In this document: positions 1 to 13,600 of the stretch, in pieces | How the letters are laid out: the number at the start of each line of letters is the position of its first letter | Numbering within the stretch: the stretch's first letter is position 1 | Source: Dipylidium caninum | Taxonomy: Eukaryota > Platyhelminthes > Cestoda > Cyclophyllidea > Dipylidiidae | Assembly (NCBI GenBank): GCA_017562135.1 | Contig: QEYB01000180.1 | Span: forward strand, 124,001 to 188,000 | Length of the DNA stretch: 64,000 bases | Direction: 5' to 3' | The notes under the pieces: model-generated | Told to the model about the DNA's origin: nothing | The model's input: the letters and a program-made list of their open reading frames with translations, nothing else | The model's database searches: none | Made by a program: the position numbers and the translations under genes

Positions 1-3000
1 ATAAGTAGCCGAGGTCGGAAGCCTCGTGAGCAGATGAGCTAGAACGACTTGTAGGGGGCTCAGTTTTTTCCTTCTCCTCGGCTGCCTTGCGGTGCAAGCT
101 AACTGTTTGCTTTCAGCTGGCTGCCTTCACGTTCTCTGAGCCCCCGAGAAGGTCAGCACCTGAACACCTGAAGTCGACGAAGGTGGACAGTCGAGCGCAC
201 GGGCATCCAGACGCTCTTCCACTACTTTAATTCATATGCCTCGCCTCATCTTCGCTCTCTTAAGGAGTGCAGTCGGAAGGAAACTATAACACTGCAGTAT
301 AAAAGCATGACCATAACCATTGTCACTGCCGACTCACTCGGATCGGAGAGCCAAACATTTGGTTGACCACAACTGGGGCTAATGAGTTATGGAACCGCAG
401 GACCTTCTCAGGGCGTCTGTGTGTGTGTGCCATGGAAGGAGGAAATCGCACATTAACCTGTTTCCTGCAGCTACTGCAGTTTACTTTTTGGCTCCGCTGC
501 CTCTTCGAGGGTATTTAACGCTACTGTTCAAATAATCAGGAAGATAAGGTGGCGGTTGAGGGACACTTCCGCATTCATTGTGCCTCTGTGACGAAATGCA
601 AAGTCTACCCAGACGCTGTCGGAGCATGCCTGAGAATACGCTTGCGCCTCTGTCAGCTCCATTTACGAAGGCGCAGGGATAGTGAGGGGAACCCGAAGAT
701 AGTGGATAGGAAAATAAAGGCTATTCCATTGGGTCGACTACGTGATTCCCCTTTGCCCAGTAAATCGGGCTCCGCCAGTCGATGTCGAGCGAGAGACCAA
801 CAGTCGATCGCCTTCCAGACGCCGAGTGCCTAAGCCATCGTCGGCGGGGCGGAGGGGGCGGACGACTGGGCAACGTGGACTGATGGTGGCGAGGCAGCAC
901 AGCCGAAGGGAGCAATTCATTCCCAGGACGACCACCCTGTCGCAGCCTTACCAGCAGTCTCATCCCCTCCTTGAGGGGCGAGCGTGGAAAGAGAATTAGC
1001 CAGGGCACGAGTTGTGACAAATTTATTAGGTGAATATGAGGAAAAATGAGGGAAAGCAACAAGAAGTATTTGAGCAACTCATGGATATTGCTCTTTTGTT
1101 GGCGACCTTCTGAGGAAGACAGCGCGTAAAATATCCCTTGGGTGGCTCGCCTAACTTCATCTTATATGGGACAATGCCGCGGTAACTTGGTACAACGCTC
1201 GCAGTATGCCAGCAGACGCGTGCACTTCGACTGCACTTGAGGAGTTTACCCAGACCCCTTCGCAGGTATCGCATCCGTGACCACGCAGCGATTGACCTCC
1301 CCTCAGTCGCGGGGACAGGGAGGAGAGGCGCCCACGGTGCTTTGTTGCAGCGATCCCTTCATGCTTGAAAGTGTTAATTAATGAGCCATGCGAGAAGCGA
1401 CACAGTCAGCTGTCGCAGCCTCCCCACTGGGGCGGCTGGGCGGCGGGTCGGAGTGTCGGCCGTGATGACAGCAACAGCTGATGGAGAGGGGGCAGCATCT
1501 CGTATCTCGTTCACTCGTTAATTTGCCCTCTCTTTTATCCAACGAACAGCCTCTGTGCACTGGAGGCACTAAGACCGCTGCTCTTCCCTCCCGTAATTGT
1601 TCCATGCGGTAAACGGTTGTATTATTTGGAAACCGCGAAGGTTCTGACACAATTTTGGTTGTGGAATGCCGTCCATGATGACATGACTCGAGGAAATTGA
1701 GGGAGTTGGTGGGGAAGCGCACTGCCCCTTGTAATTGGGGCTTTGCCAGTCTGTGAGATCTCAGATGCGAAAGCCCCCTCGTTGTAATCACTTTGCGGAG
1801 CCAGCGGAAGCACCACCAGCTAGTGGTTTTGCATGTGGCGCTTTTCCGTGCCTGTCGCTTAAACTGGCGTGTTGGCCAGGTGGAGACGCGTTTATTCACG
1901 CCCCGGAGAGTAATGCTTCCTTCAAAAACCCCGATGTGCATTATACAGATGGTTGCCACAATTAATTTTACTGTTATTATGAAGGATATTTCACACGCGC
2001 TGGCTAAAGCGCAGCAAAGTCACGAAGGCAGCGGCTGCGCTCAGAGGCGGACTCAGGCAGGAAGGCGAGGGGGCAGAGACGCGTTTGTTTCAGATTCCAT
2101 TAGCGTCGCCCTGGTTACTAAAAGCTTGGGAGCCTGCCTGTCCCTTCCTCGGCCCATCCCGCCCCATCTAATATGGCTCTATCCTCTTTGCCCCGCGTGG
2201 CACTGTCACGGGGCTGGCGGAGGGGGGGCCGGAGTGGCGGGCGTGGGGTTTGTCCACCATTGCATAATGACCAGCGGACACGCCATGGCGGGGCAGAGCG
2301 GGGGGGAGGGGGAGGCGAGTGCGGCATGCGAGAGAACGAGGCGCTCTGCGGTGAGTCGTGCTCGATGTTTCTTCCCTCATTTCCTCTCCCCTGCCCTGCC
2401 CCGACTATTGTTGCCTCCACCAAACTGCGGGGGTAGGGACCTTCATCAGTGGAGTTAGCAGTGCTCCTGTGACCGTGATGCCAGTGACAATCTCCTGCGT
2501 CCACTAGCCACTTACGTCCAACAATACTTGCCTAAATAAAATAGGTCCTGAAATGTTTTTTTTTCACACTACTTACTCCTTTATGACAGATTTCCCTCAC
2601 CGTTAGCAATGCAGAAGGCAAGCCGTTACAAGAATTTCGTTCTTTTGGCGTGAATGTCGTTCATTGCCAGAGAAGTCGGTACCCTCTTGTTTACTTCCGT
2701 CTTTAAGGCCACAGAGAGGGGACACACTGTGTTTGTCGTTCCCGGTGAGGTAAATATGCCAAAAGAGGCATTTAAAAACGCAACCCGTGGCATTCATGGG
2801 AAAAAAGTAGTTATGATATGTTACCCGGGGGACGATAGTTTAAACTGTGCTGCTGACATCCCACATACATTCTTCTTGCTGGTAAAAACTGAGGAAAAAC
2901 GTAAAACACATCTGTCTAAAGCAATTAGCATGCAGAGACAGTATTTTTGTCTGAGTAGACTGTCACATTCAGTCCACCCTTGAAGGGTCATGTTTACAGG

Positions 3001-3197
3001 GGGGCGGACCTTGTCAATTTTACAAAACGCGGTTGCCCAAGGCGAAGGGAGTATATTACGAGTGGGTATTCCGACCTATTCTACACTCTCCTCGATTTGG
3101 GATGCTTTGCCAAGCTTGAAGGGGAATGAATTTCGCAATAGCGGAATGTCAGCCAGGAGAATTTTGTATAGAGACGAAGGACCCTTCCCCATCATTT

Positions 3198-3253
3198 GTG
3201 CCACCACCACTACCATCCCCATTATCATTATCATCATCATAATCATCATCACC
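3198..3253. repeat. CAT/ATT-rich simple repeat
   Basis: The tract is an imperfect trinucleotide repeat that starts with ACC units and continues as interleaved CAT and ATT units. It creates artificial runs of Ile/His or Met/Met-Ile codons on both strands, so frames crossing it are not evidence of a gene. Confidence 0.7.
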
Positions 3254-4075
3254 AATATGGGTGTTATCATTATTAGCGTTAATGTTGTGTCTCACGTCAT
3301 TTTAGTGTCGCCTTTTCACGTCATTGGCTTCACTGGAGAGAAACAACTTCAAGTCATGGCAACAGGGCGAAACACATGCTAAAGGCGGAAGATGGACTCA
3401 TTTCCGTAGGCTTAATAAAAAAAATGTGTACTGCACCTGTGCTGCTCACTGAAACGGTATGAAGTGTTATATTTACATGTCAGTTGCAAGACAACATGGT
3501 GAAAAGAAGAAAGATGTTACAGGGCTAAAGATGGCGTCTCAAATAGGCATACTATCGACGAGTTTTGTAAGTTCAACGGCAACCTCGTTAGAACAGCCTA
3601 ACCATTGCCTGTTGAATTTTGATTAGCTCTTCTGTGAAGTATCTCATATGGCCCACCAACATGAGCGCAGGTCACGAAGGAAGGCCCCTTGTGTAAATCC
3701 ACCGCATCCTCGGCTCTTAGGCAATACGCATCCTCACGATCGCCTCTGCCATACGCCACAGGGCGAAAATGAAATTAGAATTATCTCTTCTGGTAGCATC
3801 AATACACCGAAGGTTATGAGGCCACCCATAATTTCCCTCTTGATGGCTCCGACGACGAACGGTTAGATAGACCAAAAGCGACATAAGTCATCGGTAGTAG
3901 AAGTACGTAGACGAAGCCACTGTCTTAGTTGGAGGAGGAGAAGAGTAGGAGGGGAAAGGGGAGGAGGGTGGAGAGCAGGAATCTCAGTATACTCGTGCCC
4001 ATGCGTGTTGGAGACCGTCGATGAGTCACGCGACTTTGCGGGACTGAGGCAGGGAGAGGAGGAGGGGGGGAATGA

Positions 4076-4088
4076 GGGGGGGGGGGGG
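4076..4088 (+). repeat. Homopolymeric G run (13 G) in a G-rich tract
   Basis: Thirteen consecutive G lie within about 150 bp of G-rich DNA that contains several further runs of four to seven G on the same strand. The arrangement could form a G-quadruplex, but it is also a common place for assembly or sequencing error. No gene is anchored to it. Confidence 0.8.
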
Positions 4089-6715
4089 CGCAGGGCGACA
4101 CCAGCAGCCACCCTCACCTGGAGGTAATTTAGTTCCATGGCGAGTCGGAGAAGGGGGAAGGTGAGGGGGCGCAGTACATGAAGGGGAGGAAAATTACTCA
4201 AAACACGAATTACTCGTCGGTGGAGTAGGCCGCGTGCGTACGTGTGTCATGCCGTCAGCATTAAGATGGGAGTGGAGTGATGGAGGTGGGTATAGGGAAG
4301 GGAAAGGGCAGGGATGCTATTTTCTTGCTTAGCTAAAATGCCATCCGTAAGCTCATTTCTTCACTGGGGTCTGTATGTGTTAGAGCGAGCTCACTTGGGA
4401 ACCTCTGTTTGATGAACTAAAGAATATAATCTCCGTTTACACGAGCACGCAAAAGGATAATCTCAAAGTCCACGATAATCATTCACATTTTCAAATAAAA
4501 ATACATGCTCAACCGGACTACCGACACCTTAGAGATGAAAATTTCGACAATTTTGCGAATGCACCTCTCGATCCTGAAAATAAATGACAATTACAACACT
4601 TGTACAATCCTCACCAAATCCCTGAGCTATGCTCATAAAATTCATGAAATATCATCCCATTAGCAAAGTACCAATTAATACATAGAATTACTATGAGGAT
4701 TTATGAGTATCCACATTTTACTTGTCTGAGTTAACGTGCTCGTCCCTACTCGCTCGAGTCCGCATAGAATATATGAATTAAATTACATCTTAACGCTGAC
4801 AGCAAACCTTATCCAGATGCACCTCATCCATTAGCTTATTTCAAGATTTAAAGCAAATATTTCTTATTGCCTAGTAAAGACTATACGGTGCACGGATCGC
4901 GGGTGGAAAGATGGTTGATGAATTTACCTTTCGTCAAAATTATGCTCAAATACAGTCATCCATGAAGCCGACTACTTATATTATCCTAGAAAGCATTTAC
5001 TTTTAAGAATCCTTTAATAAACAGGGCAACCTCTGTCACTTTAAAATGAGATAAACTATGGATTTATACTATTCTATATTGCCATTGAGCAAATGGCCAA
5101 AAATAATGAGGTAGATAAACAAAGCTCAATGTCACTAACTAGACCTCAATTGTAACTTGACAATGAGGAAAAAGGAAACGTATATGGAAAGAGATAGAGT
5201 TATCGTTAAACAAATATGCAAAATTCGAAAAACCCAGATGTCCTTAACTTATATGAGAAATCCTCTTCCGCTGAAATGTATTAGATTACACAAAGTAAAA
5301 ATGCCAATGTTATCATATAGGCAATTTATTCTATGTCTACCATCGTATATGGCAAACCGTTATCTTTTCATGAATAACTCTAATCATTTCAATGGTTGAC
5401 ATGATAAGAATGTGCTTTCAACACAAAGCAACAAATAGCCGGATAATCTCCCTTGTAAAGGAACCTGTCGCTTCGGTTTTGGCGGTTCTTATGGTTACGT
5501 ACGGCTTAGAATTTAGTAAACCTTATAGTCTCCCCCTACTTTTTCTCAGGCATCATCTCTCGATCATGCGACATGTAATGGGCCAAATATTTACTAAAAA
5601 AGGTATTAAGATGAAACAGATCTCGATAGGTGCGAGTCGTAAAATTCCTAAACGGAGGGTTGCAACGGCGACAATGCTGAACAAATAAACGGTCAAGCGA
5701 CATTTAAGTTAGTGTGGCGGTTATGAAGAGACTGATGATTTTTGAGAAAAACGTATCCACGAAGTCAAGTTGCATCAACAAATTCTGGTTCTAAATGACG
5801 CAATTAAAACCAATTTCGTGTTCTGCAGTGGTGTTAGCGGTCAGTTGCATTGTAAAGTTTCAAGACTGAATACAATGCAGAAAATAGATGGTGTCTCACG
5901 AGCAAATCTATGCGTTATTTGCCGAACATATTAACAAAAAATTATTAAGAATTTTAACTAAACGGTCGATATGCACACACAAAAATCAACTGCCATAAAA
6001 TTGTAAGCTTCTTAAACTTTTGTGTGCCGTACTCCTTCATATCGCCTTTCATATTATTGCATACTTTGCAAATTCGTACACAACAATCAGTTCGAAATGC
6101 AGGCAAATTTATTACCGCTTGTTGTAATGCATTGGTCATCAGACGAAACTTTTGAAGTAATAATCAACGCTAGTCGGGGCGACCTCGAGGTAGTGCTATT
6201 TGTCTTTTTGTGTGCCCGAGCGCTTCGCGTCTTCTACCTTAGTTCAAGCGTCTTTGTATTATCATTCCTCTTTAATTTTAATGAAATTTCCAGTTGGGTT
6301 TTGTTGGTGGACTTATTTTCTTTTTTGTGACGTAATTGTGCTACAATCCACTGCGTTCACTTACAAAACAGCCCCGACAGTATTTGAGGTTTGTAGAGTG
6401 GACAGTTATCTAACATTACTTGCATATACTGTCTTTCGTAAAGTCTAGACAATCGTAAGTGAGTATTTCCTGCCCCGAAAATTGCTGTAGGGGCCGCCTT
6501 TCGTTCACCGCACTATATTTTGTGTATATACATATATGGATCCCGAAGAATGTTATTTAACAATACCTACTTGTTGTTGGGATCGGATTTGCTATGAGAA
6601 ATGTCGCCCTATGCATGCAAATCCAAGAAAGCGAGATCAAATCACCCGTCCCTGGATGGTATCCGACCATATCCACAAGTCTTCTTTGCGTGGTTATTTG
6701 AAATCGTTATACAAA

Positions 6716-6735
6716 TTTAAAAATCTACTTGGCAG
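6716..6735 (+). promoter_or_regulatory. 3' splice-acceptor-like site just before the YEATS4 start
   Basis: An acceptor-like sequence ending in TTGGCAG lies only 8 bases before the YEATS4 start codon. In flatworms such a site so close to the first ATG often marks spliced-leader trans-splicing. It could equally close a 5' UTR intron. No upstream exon is recognisable. Confidence 0.4.
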
Positions 6736-6743
6736 TTCTCGGA

Positions 6744-7633
6744 ATGCAACAGGATGAAACAGAACGACTGAGAACAACGGTGGTGAAACCGATTGTATTT
6801 GGTAACATTTCACGGTACTTGGGTAAGAAGCGTGAAGAAGACGGTCGCACTCATTTGTGGACAGCCTTCCTGCGCCCCTTCGACCCACATGAAGACATGT
6901 CATCTTACATACGACGTGTTCAGTTCAAACTGCATGACAGTTACCCAAATCCCGTTCGCATTTTTCACAAGCCTCCTTACGAACTCACTGAAACCGGTTG
7001 GGGTGAATTTGACATTGTTATTAAAGTAAGATTCTTCGTCTAGTATTGTTTGCAGTCACTTACTGGTTCGGTTGAGGAAGTATCACGTCTGCAGATTAAT
7101 ACCTTCAGCAAAATTTGGTTGTAGTTGTACACTTGCTTAACTGCCTTCAGCTTTATCGAAACGATTGCGTTAGTACGAAAAATATGATTTAGGTTGAATA
7201 TTAGTTGTATTCTAAAGTGTTATTCCCGAGTTTTGCTTTCTAGGTCACGTTTGTTGATCAAAATGTGAAACCGCTTGTCATAAATCACCTACTCAAGCTA
7301 TTCCACTGTGATCACGATATAATGATGGGTCAAAAGAGTCTTGTCAGAGAGATATATGACGAGATGATCTTCGTCGATCCTTCGCCTACATTCTATCGCG
7401 CACTGGCTGGCGCATCTCGAGTAGATTCCTTCAAACCCCCACTAACCCACCATGAAACTGATTTCAATGAAGCTAAGCAACAAGCGCTTACACGCATCGA
7501 GGAGCTAAACAAGAAAGTTACAGATGCAATTAATGCGTACCGCGAACAATTGATTCTTAAAAAGGACATTGTTGAAGAGGCAAAAGCGTTGGCGGATGGA
7601 ATAGAGACCTCTTCTATGGGTTCCTTCAATTGA
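6744..7633 (+). CDS. YEATS4: YEATS domain-containing protein 4 (GAS41)
   Basis: This gene encodes the GAS41 subunit of the SRCAP and TIP60/NuA4 chromatin complexes, a nuclear reader of acylated histone H3 tails. The exons are 6744-7025 and 7244-7633, joined in phase 0 across a 218-bp GT/AG intron. The product is 223 residues; human GAS41 has 227. The YEATS fold covers about residues 11-130, including [14 protein letters not shown] and [15 protein letters not shown]. The acyl-lysine pocket appears intact: His64, Ser66 and Tyr67 in KLHDSYPNP, and Trp86 and Phe89 in TGWGEF, match the human pocket residues. The motif REIYDEMIF is also family-typical. A C-terminal coiled coil (about 165-215) is where the family dimerises. 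The ATG at 6744 was chosen because it gives a family-like short N-terminus and an in-frame stop lies 45 bp upstream. The gene stands alone, with no recognisable neighbour within about 7 kb. Confidence 0.95.
7026..7243 (+). other. YEATS4 intron
   Basis: This 218-bp intron starts with GTAAG and ends with a pyrimidine-rich CTTTCTAG. Removing it joins ...DIVIK to VTFVD..., the junction expected from the human protein (IIIKIFFID). Confidence 0.93.
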
Positions 7634-10600
7634 AAACTTGTCATTTTGCTATTTTTATGCATTTGCTTCTTAAGAATCTGACATAGTTTGGTTATTTCAT
7701 ATATTCCTGTCCCTTTGTATATGGATAAATTTAATGCTATTTAGGAGGAATCATTTGCAAAATCGTTGTTTTTTTGTATGGCTAGCCTCTTTCCTTCGTT
7801 AAGGTGTTGAAAACCCCCCACCCTTTTATTACCTCTCCTGAATACAAAGAAATCTATTTTCTTTGATAAAATATTGGTTGCTACTGTTTCCAGGATCTAT
7901 GGAATCTAGATAGCAAGTTGCGTTGGTATAAATCGTATAGAGTTAGAGAATTAAGATTTGGTGTCTAAATCATAGGATTTACTGAAAACTATTTTTGGGT
8001 ATTTTGTAGTCTTCATGCAATCACGTTAGACATTGGTGATAGTGAATAAAAAACTTTGGATGAGGGCTATGGTATTCAGTCCTGAAATGTCGGCAAAGAT
8101 GGCCTTAATTGAGAACATTAGACTGAGCTTGTAATGTACCTCCACAGTATCTGGCTTCTGTGCTTCGATGAGGTTTCGACTCCTGTAGGAGAATATTGCA
8201 GCACCTAAAACTATTATTATTTTCGACTATTATATTATGACTAGGTGAGATGGCAGAAATTTGAGACATCCATAGCAAGTAGCATCCATATAATAATGTC
8301 CATAAACTAAGCCGTGGATACTATGTGAAAATGCACATCTAAATGATTTGGTAACGTTTCGCTTCTACCGGTCGGTGGGAAAGTTATTAGAGCTGCCAAT
8401 AGATCGGAGCTGATATGAGTAATCAAAAATCAGTTCTCACTTGCAAAAATTTCTAGTGAATCCCAGGCCAGTACACGGTCCCAAAGGAGAAGGACTTGTT
8501 CAACAGCCAGATATCCGCTGAACCCACATAAGAGCCACGGGAAGGCTACCTGGAGGCTAAAAGAATAAACCTTGGTAGTGGCGACCTTACGGTTGAACTC
8601 CTATTGATACAAGATGTAAAACCAGTTTAGGCTCCTTTTCGAGCAGGATTCTTTCGAATGTTATGCATAGCGACAGGATGCCCTATTGGATTGAGGAGTT
8701 AGGAGGGAGATAGAAGTGTCACGGACATAGCGTTATGACCTACCTCGTCATCTGTGATCGTATGAAGCTTGTGAAAGTATCTTATGTAGAGCGCGCGAAA
8801 CACAATATACAGTTCAACAGGGTCGTCGTAGAGATAGCACAAGGGTGAAACTGTAAGATGAATTTAGTGAGAAACCAAAAAGGCAGAAATATGGCATTTG
8901 ACAAGTGAAAACCTTCTTTAGGACTTACCTACGAAATGACAGAAATGAATAAACACACTAAAGCAGTCACAAATTTCGTCCACTACTACTATCGTTTACT
9001 TTGGTATATTTTTAACAAACCAAGTCTACTATTAATTTCGTTTAAGTAATTCTAGAAAGCGCGCTGGACTTACCATACATAGAGAAACCGTGGAATGGGA
9101 TTACTCCCGATGGAGGGAAATGTGTCTGGTTCAATAATCGGTCATTACCACTTGCAGAAGACACCCACAATAGTGTGTTTGTGCGTTTAAGAACTTCAGA
9201 ATCTCTTAAAAACGGTAGTAAAACCTAAAGCGATCAAGTGGATACAGACCACCTGCTTGTTTTTTTAGAATGCGAACCACCCTACTAACGCACATATATA
9301 GACGCAGATGATAAATGCCTTAAATAAACAGTACTATTCATTAATAAATCAGCTATTTCTGCTTAATCTTATTGAAATAAACTGCTAAGTGGTTTTATAC
9401 CTTGTAAATATAATCAACAAATACAAAGTACATGTCATCATTCGAAACCATAGTTTTCATCTCGTTGTGGATCAAATAGTCCACAAGCAGGTTATTTTGA
9501 GAAACCTTGTATTTCAGTCCAGAATAGTGCATTATATCCTAGAAATAGGGGAGGGTTAAAGGAAACGTATGGTTTGATGCCACAAGTATACAAAAATAGG
9601 AAATTACTAAGTTAAAAATTTTGAGTTCCATATTCAGTGGCGTTCACCACCAGCAATACCCAAAGGGGCACTGTTATTAATTTTAGAATACAAGATGGAA
9701 AATAAATGTCGATTCCTGATAGCAAAGTTCTTCCTCAGGATCTTAGTTTATCTACCATAATGCTTGCAATCTTTTATCATGGCCTTATCACATTTCCTTT
9801 TGCTATTTAAATGCACAGTCATAACAATCTTTGCTTAGATCTCACCTCATTTGAAATATTTGTGCAAAGACACAACGCCCACATTTTTGAACGAAATCCA
9901 AAAGGACAGCCCTTCTCCAAATATTTCCTCGCTTCGACACATGACGACAGATTTATGACTAAACATATGTTTAAACAACAATGCACAAAACCCCTTGAAG
10001 CTTCTTCCTCACGATCTTGTAAGAATAAGGCGCCGTTCGAAGCCACGTCATCTATTCCAATTTGTGGAACTGCTAGTTGCAGTCCACTATACTTTTCCCG
10101 CTATGAGGAAAAAATAATTAAGAAAGACAGTATACCAATTGTTGAAGGGATCTTGTGGACATTGGCAAAACCACCAACGACCTAAGACTTTCAGAAAGTT
10201 CAAAACTTATAAAACCTTATTGACTTTTTGCTCGTGACATGCTTGTTATAGTGTATATTAATCGCTTGAAGGGCTCCTAAAAGATCGTTTGGTCCTAAGA
10301 CCAACTTCGTAAGATTATTATCTAAAGCCCTCTAATGCCACAAATGAATACTCTTGAAGAGAGACGACAGTTCATCCCAGTTTTCTAAGATAAGTTCACT
10401 CATTTCAGCTGGTCGCTTAAGGTTTAGAAGTAAGCGCACCTACCTTTATATCATACTGCGGTTTTAAATCCTGATAAATAAGGTGTAGAATTTTATTTGC
10501 TTTCCTATAAATTAACCTCTGCACGATTTGCAAAATCAGGATGGTTGTACTTGCGCCTCGTGAACTAGGGATTGTACCCTGGACCCCGAAGAGGTAACCA

Positions 10601-13600
10601 AATATTGTATTCCTGTTAACCCACACAGAGCAAATTAAAAAAACGAGTTTTGGAGTTACTGTAAACACCTGGAGGAGCATCTTCACAATCTCTTACTGCA
10701 TTATCACTATATAAAGGCTCTATCCTGTCTGCAACATTTTCGTAGTCGTTTTTGACGCAATCCGTCCTTTTACAATTATAATACGACTTCGGTAAGAAAT
10801 AGAATGACCTATACCATTCCGATGCCGCTATGCGACATTGTTGACTCATAAAATTGTTCAAATAAGTTTGTCCTCAGTTATTGCGCTAGTTTCATATAAC
10901 ACATCCACTAGTTGGTAGTAATAATTATGAAAAAAATTACAAAAACTAAATGTAAAAAGTTTTAGTTTTTTCCAAAAGAATTTTTGCGCTTTTGGGAATT
11001 GAAAACGGTGTTTATTTTATGCGCGGTACGCACATACCAAAACAAAGTCTTAAATCTAGGCCCCAATGAGTATAGGTATAGTGGTTTAAATAATTTTGCA
11101 ATAACTACATGAGTAAGATGAGATGATGAGCGGTATCTTACAGCAGATTGCACATCCAAAATTACTACCATTACAGTGCCATTATTCCACGTGCAGTATC
11201 TTCGAAATGTTTCGCCCACACGACTTTTGTGCACACTTACCACATTATCGAATGGCATTAGAACACCTTATTAGCATTTGTAATTTCGACATCTTGAATA
11301 TCGGACCTAGACTTTGGAATACGGACATCATCCAGTTAGACGACCTTATTAATAGCTGGAGGAAGATAAATTAGAAACCGCCTTCCACTGGCCTTTGTGA
11401 CAATAATGCGATCCCAGCATCCAAAATGATATAAATCAAGGCGAACTTAATAAGCACTACTTTGTAGATGTAGGCAACGCCGTTCCCCGAGGCATAAACA
11501 AAAATCCACTATTGGAATTGTTCTAATGGCCGCAGAATATAGACCATCTTTTGTTCAGGGTACAAGTGTGAGTCTGTTGACTCAACTTCTCAGGGAGTAA
11601 CTAATGTGCGCTATGCTGTGGACTAAGGGCGCCCACTTAACCGCAGATCCAGGTAAGGAACTATAAATCAAGAGCAAGTGCCTGTCTCATTCTCAGTTCC
11701 TAAGGGTACCACTGTAAACAAAGAGTTGACTCGATCACATTACATACTGTGCATGTTTATTTACCCCCTTTAGTCGATTCAGGGAATTTTCTCTCATGAT
11801 GTCGTAGTATGCTGGCGAGGAAATAAGTTTATTCGCTGAAATTTACCGCTTCGCCAAACACTAGTTCTAAGTACTGACAATGAAACTTCAGGTTTCGTGA
11901 ACAGATTGGAGTGTAGGTGCGACACCAAGCATTTGTTCATTTTGGTCATATGCAAAAGAGAACCTAATGCACTTTATGGATTAAATTGGGACTCATTGTG
12001 TACATGGAGAAGCTCAACCTCACAGTTGCATGCTCTGTGGCAACATCCGTCCACGTGTCTAGCTGTCTCCTACTTGTGACGAGTGAGCACTCTATCTTCT
12101 TGCACTACAAACTTTCCTTTCCAGTGAGGTGTATGCTTAGATATATCCCATTCAGAGAAGCGACTAAGCAGTTAAGGTATAAGAGTGCCATCTCTCTCAG
12201 TTGAGCAAGGTAGACCGCCACATGAATCTTGTCTTGATTCGCATAGGCCCTTGTAGGCAGGACATGTTCGACAATCGGTGTACACCATGGGGGCAAGAGT
12301 CCCACCCAATACACTGTCTCCTCTCAGTAGTCTTGGCGACCAGTCTAAACATGAACGGATGACAAATGCTTCGTGGCTCATGCGGTCAAGCCCGTTAAAC
12401 CAAAGTTGAGGGCGCCCATCTTAGCTGACAAGACAACATCGGTCATGCATTGGACAGCTGATGTATGATACGCGCAAGACCCACACCGTATTGAGAAAAC
12501 AATTAAGACCGACAAGGGACTAAATAATTTCATGGTTCATTGTGATCAAAACGGTGGGGATTGTAGCGTTAGCAGGCGGAAAGAGCAAAATACAGCATTT
12601 AATCCTGAATGAATACGAGGCTAAATGGGAGGACAAGAAGACACCCGCTCCAGAATTTGCCTACTGGCGTTGTTGTGAGTTCACAGCAGAGAGCGAAAGA
12701 GGATGACTGTAACCTCGAAACAACCAGTACTGTACTACAAACGCGCTACTTCCATCTCATGGTCCTGGGTGGTCAGTAATGGGCAAAAACAGTGATAGCC
12801 ATTTGGCAAGTACTGAAGAGTGTCTGATTCCATGCCTTCCTGTGCCCCTAACCTGGTGCCTTTTTACTTATGAAAAGAAGGCGGCCTCTCTCCTCGGAAA
12901 GCATAAGGCGACTCCTCTATTCGTATATAACCATTTTCCCACCAACGGTGGTTTATGAACAAATGGTCATCAACGGCATCTCAAGGTTACCTCATGTTTT
13001 CTGTGTCTAAATGAATGACCCATCTGACACAGATGACTGACGTCCTCGAGCGCTAGGCCGATCCGTCTGCGATTCGGACGATCAGCCATTCCAGGTCGTT
13101 AGCTCAATAATTTGCTTTCTAGCGGCGTACCGTGAGGTTCTGACGAACCATGTTCAAATGTTCCAGCTGGTTCCAATGTCGCCTGTCCTTACGGAGCCGG
13201 TAAGGTTCTCATTCATATTTTCGTCCGCGTACATTCGAAGGATCGCCATCGAAAGGGAAGAGCACTTTTCAGAACAACTTAAATTAAAAGTCAGTAGGAG
13301 ATGCCGAAAGGTGAATAATTCTGACGATAAAAGTTACCGCCTGGATTGTGGGTCCCACTAAATGTGGTTAAACGAGACGGATAAGGGGATATTCTTTCGC
13401 CATAGTTGTGCGCCATCTGCAGCAGAAATTCACGCCGCTCTCAGTCGGTCAACGGTGGCCTTCAGGTCATCAGAGCAATTCGCAATGGGTGCTCTCAAAG
13501 TGCGGAAAATGAGTGGTCGTAGAGGCGCGAACGCAGCCTCTTCGTGCCAAACGGCAATTTTGAGTGCTGACAAGAGGGCCAGCACTAATCTTGATACTTC

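Larger units (their letters stand above)
1..6735. other. Stretch with no supportable gene
   Basis: I see no gene in this stretch on either strand. Open frames between about 0.5 and 3.4 kb lie in moderately GC-rich DNA, overlap one another on both strands, and lack a recognisable domain or consistent splice sites. The part from about 4.3 kb onward is AT-rich with short frames only. It contains a CAT/ATT-rich simple repeat near 3.2 kb and a 13-base G run near 4.08 kb. The right end would hold the promoter of YEATS4, but no core promoter motif stands out. Confidence 0.5.

Noticed and set aside
1793..2458. 221-codon + frame
   Set aside because: It overlaps antisense frames, is low-complexity (Gly/Ala and Cys/His runs) and has no domain or splice logic. 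It looks like chance openness in GC-rich DNA.
2654..2983. 110-codon + frame with a plausible-looking middle (HTVFVVPGEVNMPKEAF)
   Set aside because: It matches no family I know, has no splice context, and its ends are low quality. One good-looking stretch is not enough.
9811..10185. 124-codon + frame starting with ATG in AT-rich DNA
   Set aside because: The composition looks random, with no hydrophobic core pattern or known motif. It could be a small gene, but nothing supports it.
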